A stretch of 64,000 bases of DNA from Corbicula japonica (lineage: Eukaryota > Mollusca > Bivalvia > Venerida > Cyrenidae), in the NCBI GenBank assembly GCA_038501625.1, contig JAZAYU010000205.1, positions 620,001 through 684,000 on the forward strand. The letters run 5' to 3'. Shown here in pieces: positions 35,580 to 48,138 of the stretch (the first letter of the stretch is position 1; each line of letters starts with the position of its first letter). A program made the position numbers and the translations under genes. The notes beneath the pieces were generated by a model, which saw only the letters and a list, made by a program, of their open reading frames with translations, was not told the origin of the DNA and ran no database searches.

Positions 35580-36250
35580 ACACTTAGTCTATTTTTATAT
35601 AACTTGTTAAATTGCAATTAAAATGGGAAATTAATAAATACATTATATCTTAAGAGCACAAGCAAACAGCGTGATCTGAATCATTATCGACAGGCGTTGC
35701 ATTCGAGTCTTAGCGATGGCCTAATGTCTTGTTTCCATTTACATGTCAGGCAACTACCAAGGTTTTCTTTTTCAACTCACGTCAGAAATTGCGTCAAGAT
35801 ATCAGTTCAAAAAATATTGACCTACATCCTTACAGCTTCACCATAGAAAATTAATATGAAATGAAAACTTCTTTTATCAATTTTTAACTAAAACACCGAT
35901 CAGGTTTAATGAAGATACACTGTACTTAAAATTAATGTCTAATAACGAATACCGGACAGCTTTTAATAAAATTTTAAATACTGTGGTATCATTTAATTTC
36001 GCGAGGCCAATTTTCGCGCAGACGCTATAAATGACTTTTCGCGCGAACATAAATTCGCGAAGATGTATAAGTATTATTAGATACACGTTCTATGCTAAAA
36101 TTTCACTAAGGTAAAATTTCACGATTTTAATATAGATCTTAATACGCGAAAATTAAACTCTCGCGAAATATAATGATTCAACAGTAGAACTAAAGATTAC
36201 CTCGTACAGCTGATCATTGCCAAACTGCTTTGGCAGTTAGTTCGAAACTG
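35580..36250. mobile_element. Family A repeat, copy 3 (partial)
   Basis: Matches 6936-7380, including AACAGCGTGATCT and GACCTACATCCT. It is interrupted by a MITE at 35979-36186. A short reversed Penelope tail follows at 36250-36340. Confidence 0.5.
35979..36186. mobile_element. 208-bp MITE with TACTGT ends
   Basis: The left end TACTGTGGTATCATTTAATT and the reverse complement of the right end TACTGTTGAATCATTATATT are inverted repeats, each followed by TCGCGAG. The terminal TA fits a TA-target (Tc1/mariner-like) family. Confidence 0.75.
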
Positions 36251-37444
36251 ATTATTGTATCTCTTTTCCTCTCTACTTTATGGCTGTGTGGGGAGGCAGT
36301 ATCTGCTGGATGTGGCCATTCTTGATATTGCATATTTCACATTTATGCCATTAGAAAATTGTTATTTTGGTTTACAAATATATTAAAAATTAATATATGC
36401 ATATCAGGAATCGCCACACTCACAAAACACAGCCTCCCACGCAGCGAAAAGGAGTGAGAAAGAGAAAGAGAGAGCATGTTTGTAATTAGTATGTCAATTC
36501 AAATAGGACGCCACAAACAACTAACGAAAACGAGAACCTTTGGGGATACCGCCTTGGAACGGTCAGTGGCAAAACAAACTGCCACTGGGGGGTTTAAACC
36601 AGGTTCTAGGTCGCACCAACCTCACACTTGCCCCAACAGGTTCTCGTATCACAAAACAAGTACAAGTTGTCTTGGTGAAAAAACTCCAACCCACCCATCG
36701 GCTCAACAATGTTGCATGCAAAAGCACAGAAACATATAAAACATAAGAAGCTAATAGCATTGCAGAGCCAAAGGGCGGGAACTCAATGATCTTACCAAGA
36801 CCAGAGCACCTGGAATAAAATCAGCAAGAACACGATAACAGAGATAAAAGAAACAAATCAAGCTTCTAGGTTCTTTTAAGAAAAGATTTCCCCATAAACC
36901 TTCATAAACTCTTAAACCCCTGCCACCGTCGTGCAACCAAAGAGGTAAGCATAATGATCAACTGTAGAAGGGTTAATCACCAGGCCTGTAGAGCGCTATT
37001 ATATATCATGTTGGTAACCTTTTCTTTTTAAATTTACAGATGGTTTTTACGAATAACCGGGTGAAATTAACATTGCCTTTTTTTCTTAAGTTAATAAATT
37101 GAATCTCCATAAAAAACTGGCTGTGAAATACCTAGTTGCAATAGTGATTTTAAAATGCACCTGTATTTATGAATTAGATCTGGGTATCGGCGATAAAACT
37201 TGCAAAAGGTTTTCCTTTATTTATGATACCTATATCCTTGTTTTAATAGTTTTTCTGTAATGCAAAGATTACGTTCATTGAAATCATTCACATCGTTGCA
37301 AGCTCTTGAAATGCGAACAAGCTGTGAGATATAAACCCCGTAAGATGTTGCACGACGAACATCGCCGTCTAAAACGGAAAATTTACTATATTAAAATTAA
37401 AATCATCTCTTCTATGATATATTTTAGTAGTGACGTAACCATTT

Positions 37445-37741
37445 TCAATGGACAGATGCGTGCTTCTCTGAAGTGTTCGCTTTATCTTTAGGATAAATCT
37501 TATTAACCAGTGATGAAAAATGGTTATTATCTATATTTAATAAATCATCAAGGAACCTAGAGGTGTTGTTGAAAGCTGTAATAAAATCATCTTGATGTCC
37601 GGTAGAAAGAGATAACATAAAGTCTCTTTCATAACTGTATAAAGACAGATCAGCAACAAGGGGTGCACAATCAGTACCCATTGGAATGCATATTACTTGT
37701 TTATAAATATAGGTACCAAATCTCAAATAAATATTATCCAA
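37445..37741 (-). pseudogene. Penelope-like reverse transcriptase, catalytic part
   Basis: The frame contains LDNIYLRFGTYIYKQVI, the IPMGTDCAPL motif and SRFLDDLLNID, whose Asp pair belongs to the polymerase centre. It starts exactly at the border of the inserted pearl-like element. Confidence 0.75.
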
Positions 37742-37775
37742 TAACAAGAGTGCCAAACTGACACAAAATACGCCC

Positions 37776-38045
37776 CAAATATACTGAACCAAAAAAGAAA
37801 CTTTCGCACATGGCAGTCACATACGCTACTGATTGTTAACTTTAGAAACGACCCCTACCTTATTTTAAACTTTCAAAAATTCAACAATCAATCTGATCCT
37901 TTCCTCCAAAATGACGATTTTAAAAGAACCACAATACATTATTTTACAAAAATGTAAGCTTTCAGCCAAAAGGATCAATTGAAACTGTACTTACATATCT
38001 ACAATCAAACTTGGCGAAAGTTTCTGTTTCGGTTCAGTATATTTG
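37776..38045. mobile_element. 270-bp MITE nested in the pearl-like element
   Basis: The left end CAAATATACTGAACC matches the reverse complement of the right end GGTTCAGTATATTTG. The match extends inward through GAAACTTTCGC for ~35 bp with few differences. Confidence 0.75.
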
Positions 38046-38125
38046 TGGTTAATTCAATAGTGATGACAACATTTTTGGGAGCAGGATTTTCAACTGATTG
38101 AGTGCTTGAGCTGTTTTTCAACAAT

Positions 38126-38566
38126 CATGTCAACATAATCATGGTTCCCTCGTAAGACAAAAACACAAAAAAATGTTCCGTAGAACATCAATTTCACATC
38201 AAGCAGCTCTCATATATTACAATATATGTCTAGCAAATACATATATTTCATTGAACAAGCTACTTCAGAAACATAAAATGTATTTTGGATTAAAATGATA
38301 AATAGGTGTATGAATACACAATGAGGTTTTGTTTTATAGTTTATTATTCATGTCAGCATAACAATGGTTCTCTTATAAGACAAAAACACAAAATATGTTC
38401 TGCATTCTCAGTTAAACATCAATTTCAAATCAAGCAGCTCTCATATGTTACAATATTACATATGTCTAGCAAATAAATTTACTTCATTAAACCAGCTACT
38501 TCAGAAACATAAAATGTTTTTTGGATTAAAATGATAAACATATAAGAGTATGAATACACAAAAAGG
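38126..38566. repeat. Imperfect tandem duplication, ~215-bp unit, two copies
   Basis: Both halves contain TAAGACAAAAACACAAA, ATCAAGCAGCTCTCATAT and CTACTTCAGAAACATAAAAT in the same order. Confidence 0.8.
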
Positions 38567-39536
38567 TCACTAATTCAGTTTTTGGACAATTCAAGGGCCA
38601 TAATTCAGGAGTGCCTGGGGGGATTTGGCAGGTTATAGAACTTGGTCGAGATATTATGCCTACCAACATATTCACCAAGTTTGATAAAGACCGGATGAAA
38701 ACTCTTTGACTTGGAGAGCGGAAACAGTAATTTTGGACAAATCAAGGGCCATAATTCAGGAGTGCCTGGGGGATTTGGCTGGTTATAGAACTTGGTCGAG
38801 ATATTATGTACACCAACATATTCACCAAGTTTGATAAAGACCGGATGAAAACTCTTTGACTTAGAGAACGGAAACAGTAATTTTGGACAATTCAAGGGCC
38901 ATAATTCAGGAGTGCCTGTGGGGATTTGGCTGGTTAAAATATTTGGTCGAGATATTATGCCCACCAACATATTCACCAAGTTTGATAAAGATCGGATGAA
39001 AACTATTTGACTTAGAGAGCGGAAACCCAAATTTTGGACAATTAAAGGGCCATAATTCAGGAGTGCCTGGGGGGATTTGGCTGGTTATAGAACTTGGCCG
39101 AGATATTATGCCAACCAACATATTCACCAAGTTTGATAAAGATCGGATGAAAACTCTTTGACTTAGAGAGCTGAAACCCTGTGGACGCCGCCCGCCCGCC
39201 CGCCCGCCCGCCCGCCCGCCCGCCCGCCCGCCGCAGGTGTTCCCATAATACGTCCCGTTTTTCAAACGGGCGTATAAAAATGAGAGCGCCTGGATAAGGT
39301 CTTGACAGGTCCATGACGTATAATTATCATAAGAACCATCTGTAAAAAATACTCTATGTTCATTACAAGCGATAAATGTTTTAGTTTCCTTAGCAAAAGT
39401 TTTTTCAATGAGACTGGTTAGCTTGTCTCTTATTAAATTATGAGAGAGAGTATATAAAGTTGAAAATCATAAGTAGACAAACAGAACGCCTGAAAATTAT
39501 TTGATTTAAGCTTCTTCAAAACGTCATTTAAATTTT

Positions 39537-39809
39537 TTATAGACCAAAATAAATTTTTGCCAGTTGTTTCAAAAACTTTTTCGCAATACCTTTTATAGCT
39601 GTAAGACAAGATGTTAAGAGCACGGATAATTTTGTTGTTGTACAAGAACTAGAGTTTGCAATAAATCTTGCTTTGTACGGCGTTTTGTGCATTTTAGGCA
39701 ACCAATACATGGTAATTACTTTGTCTTGTTTCGGCTCAACACTGATTGTAAATTTTGTAATTTGTAGAGTGTGTGTAGTAACAATATCACTCTCAGATGA
39801 AGAAGTCAA
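39537..39809 (-). pseudogene. Penelope-like reverse transcriptase, N-terminal part
   Basis: The frame contains YWLPKMHKTPYKARFIANSS. A shift near 39610 moves the continuation (CEKVFETTGKNLFWSIKN) into an overlapping frame at 39433-39645. Confidence 0.7.
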
Positions 39810-40869
39810 TGTATAAGCATAAGTGCTATTACACTATTTGTATATCATCTATTATACTATTTGTTCATCATCTATACATCTATAAAATAAAACGTGAAGA
39901 AATTATTTATTTATAAGAATTGCGTATTTTAAATTTGACCCTGTTAGTTTTTACAACGTTTTGAACAACCGACCCATGAAGTTCATGCCACAGGTGGAAG
40001 GATCATACCTTGGTTACCCAACCCCCATCTGGTAACCCCTCCCCCAGGGCAATTTTTTCCAGAGAGAAAAAAAATTGTCAAATGCAGTTCCTTCTTATCA
40101 TACAAAACCATGAAAAAAATTGCCACTGATATTTTCATACATGCATGCTTATAATAGACAAGCTCAAAAGGAAGTGTCTCATTAGAAAAGTTCTATGTTA
40201 CTTTTGAAAATATTCTCTTTTTAAAATCAATATGTTCCCCAAAAATCTTTAAGTATTTCATCAGAAAATTATCGTACTGCAATTAAAGGGTTACATGTAC
40301 TTCAAGAAAAAAACTCCCACAAGTTTTCAATCAACAGCCGAAAATGTTCCCCGTGGTATATTGACATTCATACCATTGTCTCTCTGATCTAAAAAAAGAA
40401 AAAAAAACAATAGGCCATTAGGAGCTACTTAAGACCTCTAAACACACATTTGGCAGAGAACCATGAAAAGGCATCTATACAAAAGAAGTTCTAAAAACTT
40501 ACCCGAATGTTCGTCAATGTCTTGATAATAAGAAGAAATGGATTCAGGCGGAAAACATCATCGAATAAACTTTCAATCTCATTAACATTATCTCCTGCAA
40601 ACCTATGAAACATGTACACTATCAGGATCTGACGGCGAGTCACTAAACGGGCTTCTATCAACAACCTTACGTACCAAGCAAATTGTCGTCTACAAAATCG
40701 CAAATGTGCATGCTAATCGCCTAAAATGTCGAAACGTTCCGAACATGTATCCATCTATATACAGTGTTTTTAGCTTGACTATTCGAAGAACTTCGGCGTC
40801 AGCGTCGGCGTCGAAGTCCCTTTCTGGTTAAAATTTGCATGCAACCTACTTAAATCTTAAAAACTACTA

Positions 40870-41870
40870 TAGCTACAGCTTTGAAACTTTGCACACTTGT
40901 CCATCATCATTTTCCTAGTGTGAATGCCAAGAACCATCACTCTTATTTTCATTTTGATCTTATTATGGCCCTTTTTTACTTAGAATTCCAGATTAAAGTT
41001 TACACTTAGCTAGTGTACAAACTCATGACTTCCATACTACTATACCATAGATTTGAAACTTTTACTACAGATTTGAAACTTTCAACACTTGTTCATCTTA
41101 AATCCCAAGAACCATAACTCTTACCTTCATTTCGATCAAATTATGGCCCTTTTTCAACTAAGAATTTTAGGTTAAAGTTTGCGGGCAAGTTAGTATACAA
41201 ACTCATAACTTCCATACTAGTTAGACTACAGCTTTGAAACTTTCAACACGTGTTCATCATCATAACCTAAATGGGTATGCCTAGAACCAAAACTCTAACT
41301 TCCATTTTGTTCAAATTATGGCCTTTTTTACTTAGAATTTATTGTTAAAGTTTGCGTGCAAGCTAGTTTCTTTTATACTTCTAATACTTAAGTTTTGAAA
41401 CTTACGACACTTGTTCACCATCATGACCCTGAGTATGTATGCCAAGAACCATAACTCTAACTCTCATTTTTATCATATTATGGCCCTTTTTGACAGAATT
41501 TATGGTTAAACTTTGCGTGCAAGCTAGTTTCTGTCATACATCTTGTACTATAGCTTTGAAACTTAAGACATTTGTTCACCATCACGACACTGAGTATGTA
41601 TCCCAAGAACCAAAACTCTAACTTTCATTTTTATCAAATTATGGCCCTTTCTTGACTTAGAATTTCAGGTTAAATTTTTTATGCAAGCTAGTTAACAAAG
41701 TCATAGCCTCCACACTACAGCTTTAAAAGTCTTTACACTTGTTAATCATCATATCTCGAGTGTGTAAGCCAAGAACCATAACTCAAACTTCCATTTTGTT
41801 CAAATTATGGCCCTTTTTCAAGTTAAAATTTCAAGTTAAAGTTTTCGTGCTAGTTCCTTTCTTATGTAAT
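40870..41870. repeat. Degenerate tandem repeat, 160-180-bp unit, six copies
   Basis: The AATTATGGCCC block recurs near 40963, 41144, 41315, 41477, 41638 and 41803. Each is preceded by a CTTTGAAACTT...CACTTGTTCATCAT block. Confidence 0.8.
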
Positions 41871-41945
41871 GTTATAGAAAAGGATTAATACAGATTAACT
41901 TAACATATTTTTCCAAAATCAAGGGTATTTGAGTGCTGTACCTTC

Positions 41946-42056
41946 CCCATACAAAACCATACCATACCATTCCATACCATACCATACCATACCATACCAT
42001 ACCATACCATACCATACCATACCATACCATACCATACCATACCATACCATACCATA
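41946..42056. repeat. (CCATA)n microsatellite
   Basis: About 20 pentamer units, slightly impure at the left end. Confidence 0.95.
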
Positions 42057-42539
42057 CTTTACTATATTATTATAACTAAATTTCGTTTACAATATTAACT
42101 TTCCATAGGCCACCGTCAAAAAAATTTACTGTGAGAAAAATACTGTCACCCGCTACCATAGGTATGGAATGTTCGAAAATTATACTGTATCATTCGCGCA
42201 TGCGACATATCTTTTTTTTAAATTTCCGTTGTAAACAGACGACTATAATGTCAAGCAATAAACGTTTGTCTACCATAAACGAGGCAGATTTAAAGACTCT
42301 GGATCAAGAGAAAGATTAAAAAAAACACGAAGCGTGTCCATTTTCATTACCACTGAACATTTTTTTCAGCAGTTCAAACAGGAATATTGAAGAAAAATTT
42401 TCATTTTCAGTTAATAGTGACTGTTACTGTTAGAAAAGAGACTGTTAAACTAATGACTTTTCTGTGATAATCAGTTTTCGCCTCGGTTGACAGTATTTCC
42501 TCAAGTTGACAATTTTACTGTCACCCTGTCAGAAATGTA

Positions 42540-43420
42540 ATATTTATATACTATTCCATACAAAAATATACTATATACTATACTTTACCATAATATTCTA
42601 TACTTAACTATAACATAACATACCATTCCATACCATACCATACTACACCACACCACATATCATACCACACCAGACCATACCACATACCTTACCATACTAT
42701 TCTATAAACTATATTATATACTCTACCTGGCATGGTATGGTATGGCATTGTATGGTATCGTTTATAATGGTATAGTATAGTGTATAGTGTAGTATAATAT
42801 AGTATAGTATAGTATAGTATAGTATAGTATAGTATAGTCAATTTAACCCCACACCACACCACAGCACACCACACCACACAATAAAACAAACCTTGCCATT
42901 CTATTCCATTCTATACTTTAAACTAAACTATATACTATACTTTTCCATACCATACCATACCATACCATACCATACCATACCATACCATACCATACCATAC
43001 CATGCCATGCCATGCCATGCCATGCCATGCCATGCCATCCATGCCATGCCATGCCATGCCATACATCCTATACTTTTCCATACCATACCATACCATACCA
43101 TACCATACCATGCCATGCCATGCCATGCCATGCCATGCCAGCCATACCATACCATACCCTACCCTACCCTACCCTACCCTACCCTACCCTACCCTACCCT
43201 ACCCTACCCTACCCTACCCTACCCTACCCTACCCTACCCTACCCTACCCTACCCTACCCTACCCTACCCTACCCTACCCTACCCTACCCTACCCTACCCT
43301 ACCCTACCCTACCCTACCCTACCCTACCCTACCCTACCATACCATACCATACCATACCATACCATACCATACCATACCATACCATACCATACCATACCAC
43401 CATACCATACAATTCAGTGA
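42540..43420. repeat. Compound pentanucleotide array
   Basis: In order: impure CCATA-like DNA, then (TATGG) and (TATAG) stretches (42731-42838) on the opposite strand sense, (CCATA)n, (CCATG)n, (CCATA)n, (CCATG)n, a pure (CCCTA)n block of about 36 units (43156-43337), and (CCATA)n again. Every long frame here is a repeat artefact. Confidence 0.95.
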
Positions 43421-45000
43421 TTTTTTTATGTCAAATATTGGGAGAAATAGGGCCACATTCCCACCTCAAAATAGTATATATTTTATCCCCATGTCCGATA
43501 AAAAGTTCCGCCTTTGCTGGAGTCTGTAACAGACCGTACTGAGTCAGGATATGTTTAATGGATACCCCACTGATAGACAATACATTGACAAGAATAATTG
43601 ATAAAATTGCAGAGGGAGAAAGAGACATTTCACTGTAGACCACTAACTTTCTTTGAATTAAAAAATCAGTGAACCCTTTGTTTTGTTGTGTTTGACAGGC
43701 TGCAAGTATATTCCAAATTACCCCCTTTCCTTTGTTCACGTCGCAATTTTCCCCCTCCAAAGGGCTGCGACCCCCTTTCCCCAAAAGTGAAAAAAACACT
43801 GCTATTACTTTTCTTCACTATACCATACTACACTATAACACCTATATACTAGTGAACTGTAATGTGCCGTACCATACCATACCACTCCATACCATATTAT
43901 TTTATAATATACAATACCACAAGAGACCACAGTACACACCACCCGACCTCACACAACACACCACTACTACACCAAATACCACACATGTATCAAATAATCA
44001 GGTGAGTGAGTTACGGCCTTTTGGACCTCTTGTTTTCATTTTTCGTTTTAATTACTTTTACAGCCATAGCAAGAGATATAAACTAAATTAAAGACAAAAT
44101 TGGGATCATTTGGTATAATGGTTAAGGGGGTCGGGTGGGGTTAGAGGTGGCAGAGATAGTAGGTAGATGGGTGTGGGATCAGGGTTGTATGGGCTGGGTT
44201 GCGTAAACCCTCCAAAAAAACTTAAAGTAAAAATTAAGTGTAATTTATTGATTTCATAACTTTGATCAAGGAACTTTAGTACCTGTGTGTGTTTTGGGGG
44301 TGCGATAAACTCCTGACTCACTTCATAGTTAAAATGTAGCCCAATTTAAAATGTGCTGCATGTCCAACTTTTCGAATAGTCGAGCTTGCACCCGTTTCTG
44401 ACTGTCTCTTGTTAACAATGGCTGTCGACAACACACGTAAGACATATTTTACGGAAAATTGAAGAATTTAACCCAGGATTGTATTCATATCTACCAAATG
44501 ACATCCTCAGATCATTTTTCGACCCTTGCCGAGAGCGTTATGAATCATCATTCCGGTTTTGACTTCTTGTATCGAGAAAAACCAATATAGGTAATATACG
44601 GTAATTTGGGGCCATCATCCGATCTAACATAAGCTTAGATCTGAAGTTTAGTGAGATTTAATGATTTAAAGATACTCGGCAATCGTTTCGTGAACCTTTT
44701 GCCTTGTCTAAATAAAATATATTTTGTGAATCATCATTTACAGAAGCTACCGTCGTTAAGCTTTAAAGATTTAGAATTGGTCAACTCTTAGACTCTTGAC
44801 TATTCCATAATATCAAAAGATATTTTGATATAACGGTATAGTCAAGAGTCTCAGAGTTACAATGAAAAATTGACAAAATTGCACAGACTCTACATAAGTT
44901 ATGCCAGAGATTGGCAAATATCTTAAGAATATGATCACCAATATGTTTACCTTGTAAGTTGTTAGTTCAGTATTTATCGGTTTAAAAATAAAATTAAAAA

Positions 45001-45727
45001 ATCAAATGTGTTTTATTCAAAACGGGTTTAATACAAAAAAGAAAATATGCATATCATGAACGGGTACTTCCTGATCACATAGCCTCTCCACTGAGCTAAA
45101 AACGACCACAGCTAGACTTTATCTGTTTCGATGCAAAGCTTTTTATCTACATATAATTTGACATTAGTCTAATAAATCATACTCACTTAACAGACATCAC
45201 AGATGTTGCTGCAATCAATGTGAACATGTTTATATCAAAGATTATTTTATGGAAATTATATCAATGTTACACGTTTTGAATAAACATGTATACATGTAAC
45301 TACCTGCACGACATCTCGATCTGACGACACGCTTTCTACAGGATATTTCGAATAAGAACAATACAATAAACATAAGAATTGAATTGAATATAATTATATG
45401 GAAAAAATGTGATTCATTTTTAATAAGCAAGGAATTAAAGCTAACTGATTATCAGCATTAATTAAATAACTGGTGACGTAATCAGTTCCTAACTAACAAT
45501 AATTGTAATCTTGACAAGAACTATCACAGAAAATTGACATATGCCGCTGAAATTTAGCTATGAAATCAAAATGGCATTCACAAAAAAACGAAATTTAAAC
45601 ATTTAGTGATTACCAAGGGCAAATCATTTTGCTGTTAGAGGCTTCAACCAGGTTGCACAGATACAGAAAGCTTTTATAGTTATAACTGACACTTCTGCAA
45701 TATTAAAATTATCTGCAAGAAACATGC
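45001..45727. other. No gene recognised
   Basis: A degenerate Penelope tail may lie at 45040-45110 (ATATGCATATCATGAACGGG). The rest is unassigned AT-rich DNA. Confidence 0.35.
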
Positions 45728-45980
45728 TTGGTGCGCTTCATGGGAAAAGCCTTCAGGCAGATGGCGTCAATTCTTGAAATTACGTCATTAAATTGAGCAG
45801 ACGACACTGTCTAATTATTATGCATTTCGCGCTGAAAATTACATTATTTTGTCAAAATCAGTAATCAAATCTGTAATAATTGATGTGATTATAAAAAATA
45901 ATTGTAAGTTCTTTCAAAATATATTAACGACTAAAATGACAAAAATTCGAACGAAGACACCATTACCTTGGTGTGTCACA
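45728..45980. mobile_element. ~250-bp MITE, CACGGGAAAAGG family, diverged copy
   Basis: The start GGTGCGCTTCATGGGAAAAG and the end ACCTTGGTGTGTCAC are degraded family termini. The AATTATTATGCATTTCGCG block inside is shared with the other copies. Confidence 0.6.
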
Positions 45981-48138
45981 TTGTTTATCGATATTTTAAT
46001 ACTTATCCGGAAGTGTAACAGTATTAAGATGAGAGTCACTTAAAACAATCGTATTTTACCAATTGATTTTCAATTATAATGGCGTACAAACACCGGATTT
46101 TACTAATCCAAGTGGTTGTTATAATAGAATATAATTTCAACATCACAATATGGATACAGCTGAGGTATTGTTTTTACTTATTAATAAAAGCAAAACAATA
46201 ATTATAGAATAAAGTTTTAAAATATCATCTGAAATCAAGTTTCTCTTTATGTATTGTTGAAAATGATATAGTTTTAAAATGTCCCATTTTCTGTCTGCAA
46301 ATAATTTTAAAACTAAAACAAACACAAACTAAGTATTATTTTATACTTTCAATGCAATGCTCTGCGATGACGTTTTTCATGACTGTATGAAACAAATAAT
46401 ATTCTTAGAGGTGCTGCTTCAACGAAAGTCGATAAGAAACGATTGGACAATTCATATTATGTCGCAATGCCCCAGTTTCACAGACGGCCGGTGTCCAATC
46501 GGTTATTTAATTTTAAGTAACTCGCTGTTTACATCGGTTGTTATGAGTTATTTTATTTCTCGTTTTCCGTGTAAACACCATCGGTGATTGATAAGTATTC
46601 AACAAATATTTCATGGGTTCCTAATACACGTTAATTCTAATTTTTTTTCTATTATTGGTGAGTATTAGTTGATAGGTTACTAATCGGTTACCCATCGGTT
46701 GAAGACAGTTTTTCGATCGATGATATCGATTGTAGAAAGGTTGTCGATCAGTGATGATCGGTTGTAGACAGTTTGTCAATCAGTTATTTGTAAAATATTT
46801 TCACCGATCGAGAATTTTAAACATGTCTGAAAAACCCAATCGGTAATTTATCGCCGATGAAACTCACCTTTCCCCAACAGCAGTTGATAGGTGGAAAACT
46901 GATGACCAATACCGGTAGTTGATATCGGTGTTAAATCCCTTATCATCGGTTCACTCCATAAAAAACTTCCGATCAATCACCTATGACTCTGTGTTAACTG
47001 GGGTGTCACGCTTCAACCGACCTATTCACTGTGACAGTTGTAAACATTGAACCTTATATAGTTCAGTGATAAAACTCGTGAATTTATACGGTTGTTTCAT
47101 ATTAAAAGTACACACACCCAAATACTTTTATTTGTTTGTTTTGTTTTTTTTAAATAAGGAATCACGTGGTAAAGAAGCTTGCAAGTCATAATACGGATGT
47201 AAATAAGGATGTGAAGTTTAATATTAAGTAAACAGTCATACAAGACAGAGGTCAGCGTCCGGTGACTGTTACCTTCTGAGGGGGTTTGGGGATAAGGTTG
47301 AAATCAACAGATTGCATAAGATTGTTTAATTGATGATCTTAACTCAATTTATGCAAATACTTTTGCAACAATACCAGCAATATACCATCAAATATCCAGT
47401 AACACATTTTATTTAATATGTTTTCGTGTTGATCAATATTCACTTACCATGCAGGAAGTATACTATTGTATTAAATGTCACTTAAAATAGTCAAATTGTG
47501 ATATACTTGTGCTATACAAACAATTCTTAATATCAATCAATGTGGATGAAATTTAACTTAATAATATGGATACTGTCGATAAGGAGGTAATTTTTAACAA
47601 AAAACTAAATACACGAATTCGTCAACTTATAAGATTGGTTTTGAATATGATTGTTTATTGAAATTTGTTTTGAATTGGCAGTATCATATGAAAATGCTTT
47701 TATATTATATTATTTGGTCTAAAATTATCCGAAAAGAGAGTATTTATGTGTGTTAAATTAAGGATTGAATCGATATTTGATGGTTTTCATTATGGTATGG
47801 AAAACAGTTGGGATGTTTAAAGCTGTGAATTCCGATGGGCTTTTCCATTACTTTAAACAATTAAACTGTTTCACAAACACAGATGAACACAATCAAATTC
47901 TATCCTTTTTACACACACATTAAATACGTTCATTCATACAGAATACAAAAAAAGAAGTGTGATATGACGGCGCCTCTTAAAATCATCACACTGCGTACCA
48001 TCATAAAAGTGATTATTTAGATGAATAAGAATTCATCGTAGAGATTAAGTTGAAGTGTATTCTTACACTGAAATAACTGCAGATACTTACCTTGAATATT
48101 TAATCAGATTTTAAAAAGACAGTTTTTATTGTTTTTAG
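45981..48138. other. Upstream flank of the GPCR gene
   Basis: AT-rich. Near 46680-46800 the phrase GATCGGTTGTAGACAG and variants recur, hinting at a short decayed repeat. The last bases (TTTTATTGTTTTTAG) form a splice acceptor that touches the GPCR start codon, so part of this stretch is probably an intron. Confidence 0.4.

Larger units (their letters stand above)
37742..39277. mobile_element. Pearl/HINE-like element, copy 2, inserted in the Penelope element
   Basis: It has the same left end (TAACAAGAGTGCCAAACTGA) and right end (CAAACGGGCGTATAA) as the other copies, four ~150-bp core repeats (38572-39180) and a (CCCG)n tract (39183-39233). The ~85-bp unique left part seen in copies 1 and 3 is replaced here by about 800 bp of other DNA, including a MITE and a tandem duplication. 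Confidence 0.75.
36395..39809 (-). mobile_element. Penelope-like retroelement, split by a nested insertion
   Basis: On the minus strand the coding remains run from 39809 to about 39280, are interrupted, and resume from 37741 to about 36870. The 3' tail follows to 36395. Landmarks in order: YWLPKMHKTPYKARFIANSS, CEKVFETTGKNLFWSIKN, then after the gap IPMGTDCAPLVADLSLY with SRFLDDLL (polymerase centre) and YRYHK with RRYPDLI. These are Penelope-type reverse transcriptase motifs. Many frameshifts and stops are present. No GIY-YIG domain was found. Confidence 0.75.
40772..44386. mobile_element. 3.6-kb element with short terminal inverted repeats, carrying satellites
   Basis: The left end AGCTTGACTATTCGAA and the reverse complement of the right end AGCTCGACTATTCGAA match at 15 of 16 bases. 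Both lie at the borders of the insertion into family A. The interior holds a ~165-bp tandem repeat and long pentanucleotide arrays. No transposase is visible. Confidence 0.6.
39937..45000. mobile_element. Family A repeat, copy 4, opened by a 3.6-kb insertion
   Basis: Family A sequence runs from 39937 to 40771, resumes near 44410 (TAACAATGG...AGACATATTTT) and ends near 45000 with ATCACCAATATGTTTACC. Copy 1 (655-2520) shows the uninterrupted order. Confidence 0.55.

Noticed and set aside
42250..42319. Start of a Crypton/KIAA1958-like recombinase (MSSNKRLSTINEADLKTL)
   Set aside because: Only ~20 residues before a stop and no further match downstream; too little to call.
43156..43337. (CCCTA)n as a telomere or internal telomeric tract
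   Set aside because: The unit is five bases, not the CCCTAA hexamer expected in molluscs, and it grades into CCATA and CCATG blocks.
42893..43542. Long Tyr/Pro/Thr or Tyr/His/Thr proteins in several frames
   Set aside because: Translations of pentanucleotide repeats; no codon signal beyond the repeat.
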